Shown here: positions 24,748 through 33,600 of the stretch, piece by piece
Numbering within the stretch: the first letter of the stretch is position 1
Layout: every line of letters begins with the position of its first letter
NCBI RefSeq assembly: GCF_000092285.1
Contig: NC_014100.1
Location: 2,790,001-2,854,000, forward strand
Source: Caulobacter segnis ATCC 21756
GTDB taxonomy: Bacteria > Pseudomonadota > Alphaproteobacteria > Caulobacterales > Caulobacteraceae
Length of the DNA: 64,000 bases
Direction of reading: 5' to 3'
The notes under the pieces: generated by a model
What the model was told of the DNA's origin: nothing
Databases searched by the model: none
What the model saw: only the letters and a program-made list of their open reading frames with translations
Translations under genes and position numbers: made by a program

Positions 24748-25120
24748 GGCGTTGTCCTTGCTGGCCCGCCCGCGGCGGCGAAGGCCCGTCTGGCGGCGGC
24801 TCGATGACCGGCGGGGGAGCGTTGAGCCGGTCGGTCGAGCCGCCGCCTCGCCGCGCTTCGGGGGGACGAGAGGCGGCGACGGCGCGGGGTGCGAAGGAAC
24901 GCCTGGGCGGGCGGTTGGAAGCGTCCTCGCAAGGTCCGCCAGACGGTTCTGAGCCGGCCCTGGCCAGCACTCAAGACGGCGCGACGGGCCGTCGTGCAAC
25001 GACAGGCGATAGCGTGGAATCGGCGGTTTCAGCCGACGAGGCTCGCCCCATCGCGCCCGCCCTTTCGCCCCTTCAACCCAGCCAAGCCCGCCCCGCCAAG
25101 ACGGCGGGGCGGGCGGCTGG
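24748..25120. other. Intergenic region between the DUF736 genes
   Basis: No gene is supported here. The sequence is very GC-rich and carries long shadow frames. Its only definite structure is the 12-bp hairpin at 25086-25114, next to the stop codon of the second DUF736 gene. Confidence 0.6.
25086..25114 (-). terminator. Perfect 12-bp hairpin after the second DUF736 gene
   Basis: GCCCGCCCCGCC at 25086-25097 pairs with GGCGGGGCGGGC at 25103-25114 around an AAGAC loop. It lies 7 bases past the DUF736 stop codon on the minus strand. The sequence after it (TTGGCTGGGTTG) is only moderately T-rich, so it may be a weak intrinsic terminator or an mRNA 3' stabiliser. Confidence 0.6.
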
Positions 25121-25438
25121 CTAGTCCTCCTTGGCGCTGGTGCTGCGCGACCAGACCAGGGTGTGGACGCCCTCGATCACCACCAGGGCGGCGTTGATCG
25201 CCGCGCCGAACGAGGGATCGTCCAGCTTGACCGACAGATAGTCGTTATTGTCCTTGCTGGTCTTCTTCCAGGCCGCGCCGAGATTGGCCTTGCCGGCCGT
25301 GATCCGGAAATCCGGGCTCTTGTCGCTGACCTTGTCGGCCGGACGGATCTGCACGGTCTTAAGGTTGAGGGCCAAGGTGTTGATGGCGCCGGTGAACGAG
25401 CCGTCGGCGTTGGCGATGAAGGTGCCGATGGTGGCCAT
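25121..25438 (-). CDS. DUF736 family protein, second copy
   Basis: A 105-residue protein starting MATIGTFIANADGSFTGAI after a GGAGAG ribosome site. The family core (DFRITAGKANLGAAWKK, then VKLDDPSFGAAINAALVV) is complete, and the C-terminus reads HTLVWSRS. The longer frame to 25747 has no family similarity. It is the intact parent, or sister, of a dead inverted copy at 25747-26031, with long stretches of identical nucleotides. The function is unknown. It probably belongs to the island maintenance set. Confidence 0.88.
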   Translation of the reverse strand: MATIGTFIANADGSFTGAINTLALNLKTVQIRPADKVSDKSPDFRITAGKANLGAAWKKTSKDNNDYLSVKLDDPSFGAAINAALVVIEGVHTLVWSRSTSAKED

Positions 25439-25746
25439 GGGGGTCTCTCCAATCTTTGGTCCGGGCCGCGCCGATCGCGGCCTCGATGGCGATCGAAGGA
25501 CCGGGTCCTGTCCCGTCTCGCAGAGCGCGCCCCTGCCCGCCGACATAGATTTGCGGGCGCGCTCCCGAAGCCTGGCGGAGGACCAAAGCGGCCAAGTTTC
25601 TTGCTTCGCGAGGAATGGGCAGCGCCAGCCCGGCCCAGGGGAAGAAAGGCGGCCGTGCGGTTGCGGGACCGGCGGCGCCCGGTCAGATCCGGCCAGAAGA
25701 GGACGCGCTCGACGCGCCCGGCCTTGATGTCCTGGAGAGACGCTCA
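25439..25746. other. Spacer between the intact and the inverted dead DUF736 copies
   Basis: About 308 bases without a supportable gene, between two inverted copies of the same gene. The homology of the dead copy begins in its last few bases (TGGAGAGAC, the old ribosome site). I see no transposase, integrase or target duplication that would explain the inversion. Confidence 0.55.
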
Positions 25747-26031
25747 AAGGCCGCCATCGGGGGTTTCACCGCCAATGCAGACGCTCCGTTCGCCGACGCG
25801 TCACGCCTCGCCATCAGTTGCAAGACCGCGCCGGTCCGCCCGGCCGACAAGGTCAGCGACAAGAGCCCGGATTTCAGGATCACGGCCGGCAGGGCCAATC
25901 TCGTCACGGCCTCGATGAGGGCGGACCTGGACAACGAAGACTATCCATCGGTCAAGCTGGACGATCCCTCGTTCGGCGCGGCGATCAACGCCGCCCTGGT
26001 GGTGATCGCCGGGGTCCACACCCTGGCCTGA
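25747..26031 (+). pseudogene. DUF736 pseudogene, inverted duplicate of 25121-25438
   Basis: The sequence aligns over its whole length with the intact DUF736 gene on the other strand. It includes an uninterrupted run of about 60 identical bases encoding the VKLDDPSFGAAINAALVV part. The former start codon is AAG (25747-25749) where the intact gene has ATG, with the GGAGAG ribosome site still in front. Homology continues past the present TGA (26029-26031), which replaces the TGG tryptophan codon of the intact gene. Several other residues have changed non-conservatively. The frame stays open only because the upstream GC-rich sequence happens to lack stops. Start loss plus nonsense mutation indicates a recently decayed duplicate. 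Confidence 0.82.
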
Positions 26032-26069
26032 TCACGCAGCGCCAGGTTTAGGGAGACTCAGGCAGCCAC

Positions 26070-27041
26070 CTATCCGCCGTTTCGGCGCGGAGCTTGGGCG
26101 CCGGTGACGGGCGTGGTTGCGCTGTCCGGACGCGGGCACGCGGCCGGTCGTTTTCGCGGCGCGGCTTTGGCGGTCCGAGGCGGAAACGAGGACTCGTAGA
26201 ATTGCCGGAAAGTGGGCTTCTCCAGCAGCCAAGCCTTGAAGTGGAGGAGCATTGGCGGCGGCGCGGGATTAGGCCATTCACGGCAGTCCCGGATGATCCT
26301 TAGGTCTTGCGGCGCATAGAGCACCTGCACGTCATGGGCGGGAAACTCGCCGCAGTCGATGACGACAGCGCGTTCACCAGTCCAAACCACCCGGCCCGCG
26401 CACTGCGGAGGTGTCTGGGTCGGATGAAGCCGAACCTGGCCGGAAGAATAGCCGGCCTCCGAGGTCAGCCAGACAGTAACGCCGCAGAAGATCAGATAGG
26501 CAGCGAGAAGAACGCCATCCTGGCCCTTGCGCCACAGCCGCTTGAATAGGCTAACCAAACGGCGCCAGAGGCCGCTTTTCACCACGTCTTGATTGGCGTG
26601 GCGGTCAGTCCAGGCACCCAACGCGACCAGCGCGCCCGTAAACCAACCCACCACCGTCACCGCCCACCAGAGGCGCAGGATGGCGGGCCCATAGCCCACG
26701 GGCCCCGCGATCACCATGCCGAGCACGATCACGCTTGAGAGAAAGAAGAAGTTCGCGCCGAACCAGGTCCGGCGCGATAAGATCCCAGCATAAGCGCAGG
26801 CGTAGGCAAGACCCATCATCGCGGGCGTGATCGCCAGTCGGAGTCCCGACATCAGCACGTCGGTTGGTGTCGCTATGGCCAGGAACGTCTGGCCCCACTG
26901 ATCGAAGATCAAACTGTTGACTAGGGTCGAGGCCAAGAAGCCCAACGCCGTCATGACCGTGAGGCGTTCGGCCTTTCTCCAGACATCTCTCAAGGCGCCC
27001 ATCCAGCCCGCCTCGGCCACCGTCTCTTGGTCGTCCGCCAT
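26070..27041 (-). CDS. Multi-pass membrane protein of unknown function
   Basis: A 323-residue protein, start chosen at 27041 (MADDQETVAEAG) behind a GGGGGAAAT stretch. Five or six membrane helices are visible: TALGFLASTLVNSLIF, MSGLRLAITPAMMGLAYACAYAGIL, FFFLSSVIVLGMVIAGPVGY, LWWAVTVVGWFTGALVALGA and VLLAAYLIFCGVTVWL (each read as a segment). The C-terminal 110 residues form a soluble domain with two cysteines (PPQCAGRVVW, VVIDCGEF), probably extracytoplasmic. I do not recognise the family. It is encoded between DUF736 and ParB on the minus strand, a backbone position in this kind of island. The codon use is less GC-biased than its neighbours. Confidence 0.65.
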   Translation of the reverse strand: MADDQETVAEAGWMGALRDVWRKAERLTVMTALGFLASTLVNSLIFDQWGQTFLAIATPTDVLMSGLRLAITPAMMGLAYACAYAGILSRRTWFGANFFFLSSVIVLGMVIAGPVGYGPAILRLWWAVTVVGWFTGALVALGAWTDRHANQDVVKSGLWRRLVSLFKRLWRKGQDGVLLAAYLIFCGVTVWLTSEAGYSSGQVRLHPTQTPPQCAGRVVWTGERAVVIDCGEFPAHDVQVLYAPQDLRIIRDCREWPNPAPPPMLLHFKAWLLEKPTFRQFYESSFPPRTAKAAPRKRPAACPRPDSATTPVTGAQAPRRNGG

Positions 27042-27213
27042 CGCGATTTCCCCCTTTTGACTTCGGGATTTGGCAGACAACCCTGAATTGATCGTTAGCC
27101 TTCCACCGTGATCAGCTTGATCGCGCGCGCGAACGCGGCCGATCGCCGGTGATCGGCCGCGCCCGGCGAGCCCTTTGGACGGGGCGGCCCGCGCGGGTCG
27201 CCCCGTCCTGACC

Positions 27214-29454
27214 TTACGCCGCCGCCTCGGCGAGCATCGCGGCGACCTCGGCCTCGTCACCGGGACCCGGGTCGAAGTCATCGGCCATGGTCTCGGGATC
27301 GAGGGCTGGCGCCTCCCCGGCCTCGTCCGCCGCCAGGGCCTCGACCTCGTCGATCGCCTCGGTCCGGGGCGCGGCGTCCTCGGCGGCCTCCCCCTCCGGC
27401 CGCGCGGTGCGCAGCACGCTCGGCAGCCATCCGGCCTCGACCAGCAGCGGCTCGGCCGCCTCGACCATCTCAGCCTTGCGCAGGCCGGAAAGCCGGGCGG
27501 CGGCGTCCGGCGACACCGCGTCGGCGACGGCGGCGAGCACCTGGGCCTTGGTCACCCGGTCGAGATAGCGACGGCCGGTCGGGCGCCAATAGGCCCGCAT
27601 GTCCAGCGCCAGGGCGGTCGCCAGGGTCTCGACGTGGGCGAGGACTGGAACCGGCCGCCGCTCCCAGGCCCGCAGCCCGTCGAGGGTCAGGCTGACGCAG
27701 TGAGCCAGGAGGCTGGCGCGGCTGTCGCCGTCAAGCCCGATCACGAAGTCCCAAAAGTCCTCGGGCTGGGTCGGCGTCTGGCGCGCCCATTGCCGATGGC
27801 GCTCGGCGATCGCCAGCGCGGCCGGGCTTTCCGCGATGCCCTCGGCATAAACGCCAAGCTCGCGCGAGCCCCAGCGGATGTCGAGGCAGGAGGCCGCCCC
27901 GCCCATGCCAAACACCCGGCTGACCAAGGCGTGGACCAGGGCCAGCTGGGCAAGGTCGGGGTCTTGCGCCAGGGCGTCGCGCAGGGCGGCGGTGCGGTGG
28001 GCGGTCAGGTCGGCGACCACCCGCTCGGGCAAGGGCGCGGCCGGGTCTCCGGCGGGCTCGGCGCCGGCTTCATCGCCCCCGTCGGCCTCATCGTCGCCAT
28101 CCCAAGGCGCGTCCGCCTCGCCCTCCTCGCCTTCACCTTCGCCCGAGGCCAAGCCATCGGCGTCGTCCGCGCCGACTTCGGCCGCGTCGTCCGGTTCCGG
28201 CGCGGGTTGATCCTCGGGCCGCACGAAACCTCGGTCGATGCGCGCTTCGCCATAGGGGGCCAGCACCACCAGCACCCCGGCCCGGGCCTTCTCATCGGCG
28301 TCAAAACCGTAACCGTCGCCGATCGCCTCGCGCGCGTCCTCGATCGCCGTCAGGCGCGCCTCGACCTCGGGCGGCAGCGGATCGACATCGGCCCATTGGT
28401 CGATGAGCTCGCGCGCCTCGGCGTCCAGAGCCTCGAGTGTGGCGATGTCCTCGGCGCCGCGGGGCAACAGATGCTCCCAGATGCGCGCGCAACCATGGCC
28501 GTGCGGGAACTCCAGATGCGCCGAGGCCCATTTCCAGCCCTCGCGGTCGCGGACCGCCTCGGCTAGGGCGGCGAGCTTTTCGCCGACCAGCCGGTCGAGC
28601 AGCGCCACGTCCTCGACCCATCCTTCGTTGTCGGGGGTGAAGAGGTCGCGCAGCACCGCCCCGCCCGCCGCGACGTAGGCCTCGAAGCCCAGGAACCGCA
28701 CCCGGCGGTCGTCGGCCGCGACCTTCATCTCGGTCATCGCCCGGCGGATGGCGTAGGGCTGGCGGCCCTGCGCGCAAAGCTGGGCGTAGACCTGCATCTG
28801 GCGCTCGGGATCGGGATTGACCGCAAACGCGGTCACCTGTTCGAGCGTCAGGGCCTCCTCGCGATAGAGGTCGAGCAGCGCCGGGGCCACCGCCCCCAGC
28901 CGCAGACGCTGGCGGACGATGTCGGGTTTGACCCCAAAGCGAGCCGCGATCTCCTCGGCCCCGTAGCCCTTGCGCTCGGCCAGGTCCTTGAAAGCTTCGA
29001 ACTGGTCGGCCGGGTGCATCGGTTCGCGACTGAGGTTCTCGTCCATCGACACCTCGGCCGGGTCGTTGGTCGTATCGACCACGCAGCGCACGGCCGCGCC
29101 CTTGGCCAGGGCCTTGCGCTTGGCCAGCAGGCGCAAGGCCTGACGCCGCCCCTCGCCCGCGCTGACCAGATAGTAGCCGGTCTCGCGGCCGTCCTTAATC
29201 TCCGGCTCGACGACGAGCGGCTGCAGGACGCCCTTGTGGGTGATCGAGGCGGCGCGCGCGGCGATCACCTCGGCGCTGTGGCCCACGCGCCGGGCGTTCT
29301 TGGGCGAGGCTTTGAGGCGATTGAGCGGAATGTCGCGCACCTCGCCGTACTGAACGACGAGACCGCCGGACGGTCGAGCGTCCGCCGAAGCGGCGGGCGC
29401 GACTGGAGCGGCGGGTGTGGCGGCGTCGGCCGCTGGGCTGTGAGACAGGGACAT
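27214..29454 (-). CDS. ParB/RepB/Spo0J-family protein
   Basis: A 746-residue ParB-like protein. The N-terminal ParB/sulfiredoxin domain (IPLNRLKASPKNARR, GVLQPLVVEPE, LVSAGEGRRQALRLLA) ends with the phosphate-binding motif. A central HTH (GAEEIAARFGVKPDIVRQRL) follows, then a long C-terminal region with an extremely acidic stretch around residues 430-480 and a second helical part. Large ParB proteins of this type are typical of alphaproteobacterial plasmids and ICEs. They may partition or stabilise the excised element, or bind DNA as a regulator. No ParA is nearby. A strong AAGGAGG site precedes the ATG, and a 14-bp hairpin lies directly upstream. Confidence 0.88.
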   Translation of the reverse strand: MSLSHSPAADAATPAAPVAPAASADARPSGGLVVQYGEVRDIPLNRLKASPKNARRVGHSAEVIAARAASITHKGVLQPLVVEPEIKDGRETGYYLVSAGEGRRQALRLLAKRKALAKGAAVRCVVDTTNDPAEVSMDENLSREPMHPADQFEAFKDLAERKGYGAEEIAARFGVKPDIVRQRLRLGAVAPALLDLYREEALTLEQVTAFAVNPDPERQMQVYAQLCAQGRQPYAIRRAMTEMKVAADDRRVRFLGFEAYVAAGGAVLRDLFTPDNEGWVEDVALLDRLVGEKLAALAEAVRDREGWKWASAHLEFPHGHGCARIWEHLLPRGAEDIATLEALDAEARELIDQWADVDPLPPEVEARLTAIEDAREAIGDGYGFDADEKARAGVLVVLAPYGEARIDRGFVRPEDQPAPEPDDAAEVGADDADGLASGEGEGEEGEADAPWDGDDEADGGDEAGAEPAGDPAAPLPERVVADLTAHRTAALRDALAQDPDLAQLALVHALVSRVFGMGGAASCLDIRWGSRELGVYAEGIAESPAALAIAERHRQWARQTPTQPEDFWDFVIGLDGDSRASLLAHCVSLTLDGLRAWERRPVPVLAHVETLATALALDMRAYWRPTGRRYLDRVTKAQVLAAVADAVSPDAAARLSGLRKAEMVEAAEPLLVEAGWLPSVLRTARPEGEAAEDAAPRTEAIDEVEALAADEAGEAPALDPETMADDFDPGPGDEAEVAAMLAEAAA

Positions 29455-29977
29455 GAGGGCCTCCTTGGGGGCTCGGGGTCAGGCGCAAAAAGCGCGCCTG
29501 ACCCCGACGCCCGTCGGCGAGACCGGGTGTGCAAGCGGAGGGGCGGCTTCGCGGGGACCCGGCTGCAGGGGCCTTCCGCTCCGATCTCGCCGCCTTGGCC
29601 GCCAAGGCCCCGAAGCTGGGCGGAAGCCGATCCGCAGCGCGCCGAGGGCGGAGCCCTAAGCCCCGGCGGGCGCCAGCCCGCCCAGGCAAACATGAAGCCT
29701 GCACAGGAGCCCGCGCATCGCGCGGGCGGGAGGCGGCGTCGAGCGGCCGGCGGCGCCCCAAAGGCGCCCGTCAGGCGGCGCGCCCGAGGGAGCGGCGAAA
29801 GCCGCGGGACCGAGCATGACCGCCGGCCGCTCTCCGTCTGGGGTGAAGCCGGACGCGAAAGCGGTCGGCGAGAACCCCGCCGTTCGCCTGTCTTTGCACG
29901 CCAGGGCTCGCCCACCGCCGGCCCGCCCTTGCCACCTTGCGCGATGACCGCGTTGCTGACGACAAAGGAGACCCGAC
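29455..29977. other. Divergent intergenic region between parB and alpA
   Basis: A 523-base non-coding region between the leftward ParB gene and the rightward AlpA gene. Apart from the hairpin at 29473-29507 and several short GC-rich palindromes (for example GGCGGGC-GCCA-GCCCGCC near 29666), I see no gene. Promoters for both genes must lie here. It is the most likely place for a ParB-binding or replication site, but no iterons could be read. Confidence 0.5.
29473..29507. promoter_or_regulatory. 14-bp perfect hairpin in the parB leader
   Basis: TCGGGGTCAGGCGC (29473-29486) and GCGCCTGACCCCGA (29494-29507) form a perfect inverted repeat around AAAAAGC. The structure lies just upstream of the parB ribosome site, so it is either an operator read by ParB or a leader stem that controls translation. 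Confidence 0.6.
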
Positions 29978-30289
29978 ATGCCGCAACCGCCCGCGCCGCC
30001 GCGTCCGATCGGCGCCCTGCCCGCCACCCGCGCCATCCGCCGCCCGGAACTGCGCAAGCTCGTGCCGCTGGCCGACACCACGATCTATGAGATGGAAAAG
30101 CGCGGCGAATTTCCCCGCCGCTTTCCACTGACCCGGCGCTGCGTCGTCTGGGATCTGGCCGAGATCGAGGCCTGGCTCGCCGCCCGCAAGCTCTCAGCAA
30201 CCGTCCCCGTCGAAGGTCCGGATGTGCGGGTCCGCAAGACCCGGCCGGTGCGATCGCCGGCCGCCACCGCGCACCCGAAAAGAGAGTAA
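29978..30289 (+). CDS. AlpA-family DNA-binding regulator
   Basis: A 103-residue protein with the AlpA/MerR-like winged helix: RRPELRKLVPLADTTIYEME followed by KRGEFPRRFPLTRRCVVWD and LAEIEAWLAARK. AlpA proteins activate prophage or ICE excision genes. Together with the integrase at 41.5 kb it could act as a directionality factor. The start at 29978 follows a GGAGAC site. It is divergent from parB. The 20-residue basic C-terminal tail is not conserved. Confidence 0.85.
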   Translation: MPQPPAPPRPIGALPATRAIRRPELRKLVPLADTTIYEMEKRGEFPRRFPLTRRCVVWDLAEIEAWLAARKLSATVPVEGPDVRVRKTRPVRSPAATAHPKRE

Positions 30290-30472
30290 CGATCATTTTC
30301 CGATCGTGAGTTGCATTTTCGCTAGGCGGATTTTCGCTTCATGCTAGTGTCATGAAAGTGTCACGACCAGGCGGCGAGCCGCCGGGTCGCGCCAGCGCCG
30401 CCATGGGCCGCGCCCAGTTCCCGTATCCAGTTGCTCAGCGTCCGTTCCCGTTCCAGCACTTGGGGGCCGTGC
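30289..30472 (+). promoter_or_regulatory. Promoter/operator region of the PiT-ArsJ operon
   Basis: Directly behind the AlpA stop lies ACGATC-ATTTTCC-GATCGT (30289-30307), a perfect 6-bp inverted repeat. It is followed by two direct repeats of ATTTTCGCT (30315-30323 and 30330-30338) and two of AGTGTCA (30346-30352 and 30357-30363). The density of repeats suggests a regulated promoter for the arsenate block. No ArsR or PhoB gene is nearby, so the regulator would be encoded elsewhere. Confidence 0.45.
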
Positions 30473-31618
30473 ATGATCCTGTTGGGTTTTCTGCTGATTT
30501 CGACGCTGTTCCTGGCCTATGCCAACGGCGCGAACGACAACTTCAAGGGCGTCGCCACGCTCTATGGCAGCTATAGCCTTGGCTATCGGAGCGCGCTCTG
30601 GCTCGGCACCGGCGCGACCTTCCTCGGGGGTCTGACCTCGATCCTGGTGGCCACGGGCCTGATCAAGATGTTCTCCGGCGCCGGCGTGGTTCCGGCCGAG
30701 GTCGCCACCTTGCCGACCTTCCTGGCCTCGATCTCGGCGGCGGCGGGCGGCACGGTGATCCTGGCGACCATCTTCGGCCTGCCGGTCTCGACCACCCATA
30801 GCCTGACCGGCGCGATCATCGGCACCGGGCTGGTGTTCGTCGGGCCGCACTTGAACCTGGCCTTGCTGGGCAAGAGCTTCGCCCTGCCCCTCCTCGTCAG
30901 TCCGGTCGTGGCCGTGCTGCTGACCATGCTGTTCTACGGACTGATGCACCAGATCGCCAAGCGCACCGGCCTCAAGCGCGAGACCTGCGTGTGCGTGGAC
31001 GGCGGTCGCCTGATGCAGGTGGCCAATCTGCAGCCGGTCCCGGCCGGGGCCGAGGGCTTCGCCACGGCCTACAGCCACGAGGAAGGCCAGATCATCACGG
31101 TCGCCTCGGCCCAGCACTGCGTCGAGAAATACGGCGGCAAGGTTCTGGGCCTGCAGGTCCAGCAGGTCACCGACGCGGCCCACATCGCCAGCGCCGCGGC
31201 CGTCAGCTTCGCGCGCGGCCTCAACGACACCCCCAAGATGCTGGCCCTGCTGCTGGCGGCCAAGGTGATGAATCTCAGCTATGGCGCGGTGGCCATCGTC
31301 GTGGCCATGGCCATCGGCGGCCTGCTCAACGCCCGCAAGGTCGCCCACACCATGGGCCGGGGCATTTCAAAGATGAACGATGGCCAGGCGCTGTCGGCCA
31401 ATCTCGTGACCGCCTTCCTGGTCATCGTCGCCAGTCGCCTGGGCATGCCGGTCTCCACCACCCAGGTCAGTGTCGGGGCGATCGCCGGGGTTGGGCTGAT
31501 CAACGGCACGGCCAACGGCAAGATGATCTCCGGCATCCTGGCCTCCTGGCTGATGACCCTACCGATCGCCGCGGTCCTGGGGGCGAGCATCGCCCTGGCG
31601 CTGCGGACGTTCGGCTAG
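30473..31618 (+). CDS. PiT-family inorganic phosphate transporter
   Basis: A 381-residue membrane transporter. I chose the ATG at 30473 (MILLGFLLISTLFLAYANGA), where the family normally begins. The first signature ANGANDNFKG and the second ARGLNDTPK, each with its own block of membrane helices, define the PiT fold, as do the two GLPVSTTHSLTG/GMPVSTTQVS motifs. A cytoplasmic loop separates the halves. PiT proteins import phosphate with a divalent metal or protons and can admit arsenate. Placed before arsJ it may keep phosphate supplied under arsenate stress. Direct involvement in arsenate handling is an inference. Confidence 0.9.
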   Translation: MILLGFLLISTLFLAYANGANDNFKGVATLYGSYSLGYRSALWLGTGATFLGGLTSILVATGLIKMFSGAGVVPAEVATLPTFLASISAAAGGTVILATIFGLPVSTTHSLTGAIIGTGLVFVGPHLNLALLGKSFALPLLVSPVVAVLLTMLFYGLMHQIAKRTGLKRETCVCVDGGRLMQVANLQPVPAGAEGFATAYSHEEGQIITVASAQHCVEKYGGKVLGLQVQQVTDAAHIASAAAVSFARGLNDTPKMLALLLAAKVMNLSYGAVAIVVAMAIGGLLNARKVAHTMGRGISKMNDGQALSANLVTAFLVIVASRLGMPVSTTQVSVGAIAGVGLINGTANGKMISGILASWLMTLPIAAVLGASIALALRTFG

Positions 31619-31820
31619 GTCCCATCCCGCTGCGCACCTTGCCAAGAAGGGGCTGGGCAAGCCCGGCGAGTTCGGTTAGCGTTCCCTTCTGCGTTGTGTT
31701 TCGTGGGTGTGCAACCGCGCTTCAGGTTCGCGCGCCCCTCACCATCGAGAGCCAGGGGGCGATCGTGTTGGCGCGCGTGACCGATCAGACGTTCTGGCTC
31801 AACAGCGCCAGGCCCACGGC

Positions 31821-33554
31821 ATGAGCCTGGCCGCCGAGGACACGCCCTATCGCCGTCGCCGCCCGCCCCCCGCGGGCGAGCCGGCCGCGCGTGAGCGGCC
31901 CTCCGAAGCGGACTATCGCAAGCGTTCGACAAGCGCGCGCTCGCCCGCCCGCGGCGCCTCCTACGCGGCGGGCTTTGCCCTGTCGTTCGCCACCGGCCTG
32001 ATCCGCAACCTCGCCGCGCCGCGCGCGGCCGCCCCCGCCCCCTCGGCAAGGCCGTCCCGCACGACCCGCCCCTCGCGGCCGGCCATGCGCGCGCACCCGC
32101 CCGTCCGTCGCCGCCCCGGCGCGCCGCCGCCCCGCCCGCAAGCCAAGGGCCCCCAAGCCAAGGGTCAGGCCAAACTCGCCGCTCCGCCCGCCGCCGGCCC
32201 GTTTGGCGCGGTGCTGAACTGGCTCAGGCGCAAGCGCGACGCCTGGCGTGCGTGGCTGGAGGGCCTGATCGCCACCTTCTCCAAACGCGGCGACGGGGTG
32301 TTCGAATACGCCCTGGTGACCCTGGCCTATTGGGGCCTGACGATCACCGACGGCGCCATCCGGATGCTGATCCTCTTCCAGGTCTATCTGATGGGCTATT
32401 CGGCCATGCAGATCGCCTCGCTCTTCCTGTTCTATGAAGTGTTCGGGGTGCTGACCAACCTGTTCGGCGGCTGGATCGGGGCCAATTTCGGGCTGCGGGT
32501 GACGCTGTTTGGCGGCCTCGGCATCCAGGTCGCGGCCCTGGGCATGCTGGCCTTGCTCAACCCGGCTTGGCCGACCTGGCTGGTGATCGGCTACGTGATG
32601 GTCAGCCAGGCCTTGTCGGGCATCGCCAAGGACCTGACCAAGATGAGCTCCAAGAGCGCCATCAAGGCCGTGGTCCCCAAGGACGCCGACGCGACCATGT
32701 ATCGCTGGGTCTCGCTGCTGACCGGCTCGAAGAACGCGCTGAAGGGCGTGGGCTTCTTCGTCGGGGCGCTGTTGCTGACCGTGGCCGGCTTCAACCTTTC
32801 GCTACTGATCATGGCCGCCGGCCTTCTGTTCACCCTGACGGCGCTTTGGCGCCACCTTCCCGACGATCTGGGCCGCACCAAGCAGAAGGCCAAGTTCACC
32901 TCGATGTTCTCGATGGACCGCCGGATCAACATCCTCTCGGCGGCGCGCTTCTTCCTGTTTGGGGCCCGCGACGTCTGGTTCGTGGTCGCCCTGCCGGTCT
33001 ATCTGGCCGCGGTGTTTGGCTGGTCGCCGATGGTGGTCGGGGCGTATCTGGCGCTGTGGACCATCGGTTACGGCATCGTCCAGTCGCTGGCGCCGAAGTT
33101 CATCGCCGCCAAGCCGGGCGAGGCCCCCAAGGGCTACACCGTCTTCCTGTGGTCGGCGATCCTGACTGCGGTGCCGGTCGCCATCGCCATCGCGCTCGGG
33201 GCCGGCGTCTTCCCCGGCTTCTCGCTGGTCGCGGGTCTGGCGGCGTTCGGCGTGGTCTTCGCGATCAACTCGGCCGTCCACTCCTACATGATCGTCCACT
33301 ACGCCGAGTCCGAGAAGGTCGCGATGACCATCGGCTTCTACTACATGGCCAACGCCGGCGGACGGCTGGCCGGTACGGTGCTGTCGGGCCTGGTCTATCA
33401 ATACGCCGGCGGCATCGTCGCCTGCCTGTGGCTGTCGGCGGTGTTCGTCGGCTCGGCCGCCCTGATCTCGACTGGCCTGACCCTGCCCGAAGAGCGCCGC
33501 GCGCTCGGCCCGCCCAAGGCCAACCAGGGCGCGCTCGCGCCCCTGCCCGCCTAG
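31821..33554 (+). CDS. arsJ: ArsJ organoarsenical efflux transporter (MFS)
   Basis: A 577-residue major facilitator protein. From about residue 155 the sequence follows the ArsJ family closely (EYALVTLAYWGLTITDGAIR, LFGGWIGANFGLRVTLFGGL, GIAKDLTKMSSKSAIK). ArsJ exports 1-arseno-3-phosphoglycerate made by a partner GAPDH, encoded here at 37153. The first 150 residues are unusual: a basic, Ala/Pro/Arg-rich extension absent from ordinary ArsJ proteins of about 400 residues. It may be real or reflect a later start. I chose the ATG at 31821; the longer frame from 31707 is less likely. Two small genes and a P-type ATPase separate it from the GAPDH gene, an uncommon arrangement. Confidence 0.85.
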   Translation: MSLAAEDTPYRRRRPPPAGEPAARERPSEADYRKRSTSARSPARGASYAAGFALSFATGLIRNLAAPRAAAPAPSARPSRTTRPSRPAMRAHPPVRRRPGAPPPRPQAKGPQAKGQAKLAAPPAAGPFGAVLNWLRRKRDAWRAWLEGLIATFSKRGDGVFEYALVTLAYWGLTITDGAIRMLILFQVYLMGYSAMQIASLFLFYEVFGVLTNLFGGWIGANFGLRVTLFGGLGIQVAALGMLALLNPAWPTWLVIGYVMVSQALSGIAKDLTKMSSKSAIKAVVPKDADATMYRWVSLLTGSKNALKGVGFFVGALLLTVAGFNLSLLIMAAGLLFTLTALWRHLPDDLGRTKQKAKFTSMFSMDRRINILSAARFFLFGARDVWFVVALPVYLAAVFGWSPMVVGAYLALWTIGYGIVQSLAPKFIAAKPGEAPKGYTVFLWSAILTAVPVAIAIALGAGVFPGFSLVAGLAAFGVVFAINSAVHSYMIVHYAESEKVAMTIGFYYMANAGGRLAGTVLSGLVYQYAGGIVACLWLSAVFVGSAALISTGLTLPEERRALGPPKANQGALAPLPA

Positions 33555-33600
33555 TCCCTGCTTTTGTTGCAATCCGCCTCCAGACCGCAAGGAGCTCCCG

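Noticed and set aside
25615..26031. A complete 138-codon gene for a DUF736-like protein
   Set aside because: The family start codon is mutated to AAG, the first 44 codons are unrelated filler and a nonsense mutation removes the C-terminus, so I call it a pseudogene.
29265..30296. Minus-strand frame spanning the parB-alpA gap
   Set aside because: It overlaps both genes, is Arg/Ala/Pro-rich and has no recognisable domain. The interval is better read as a divergent promoter region.
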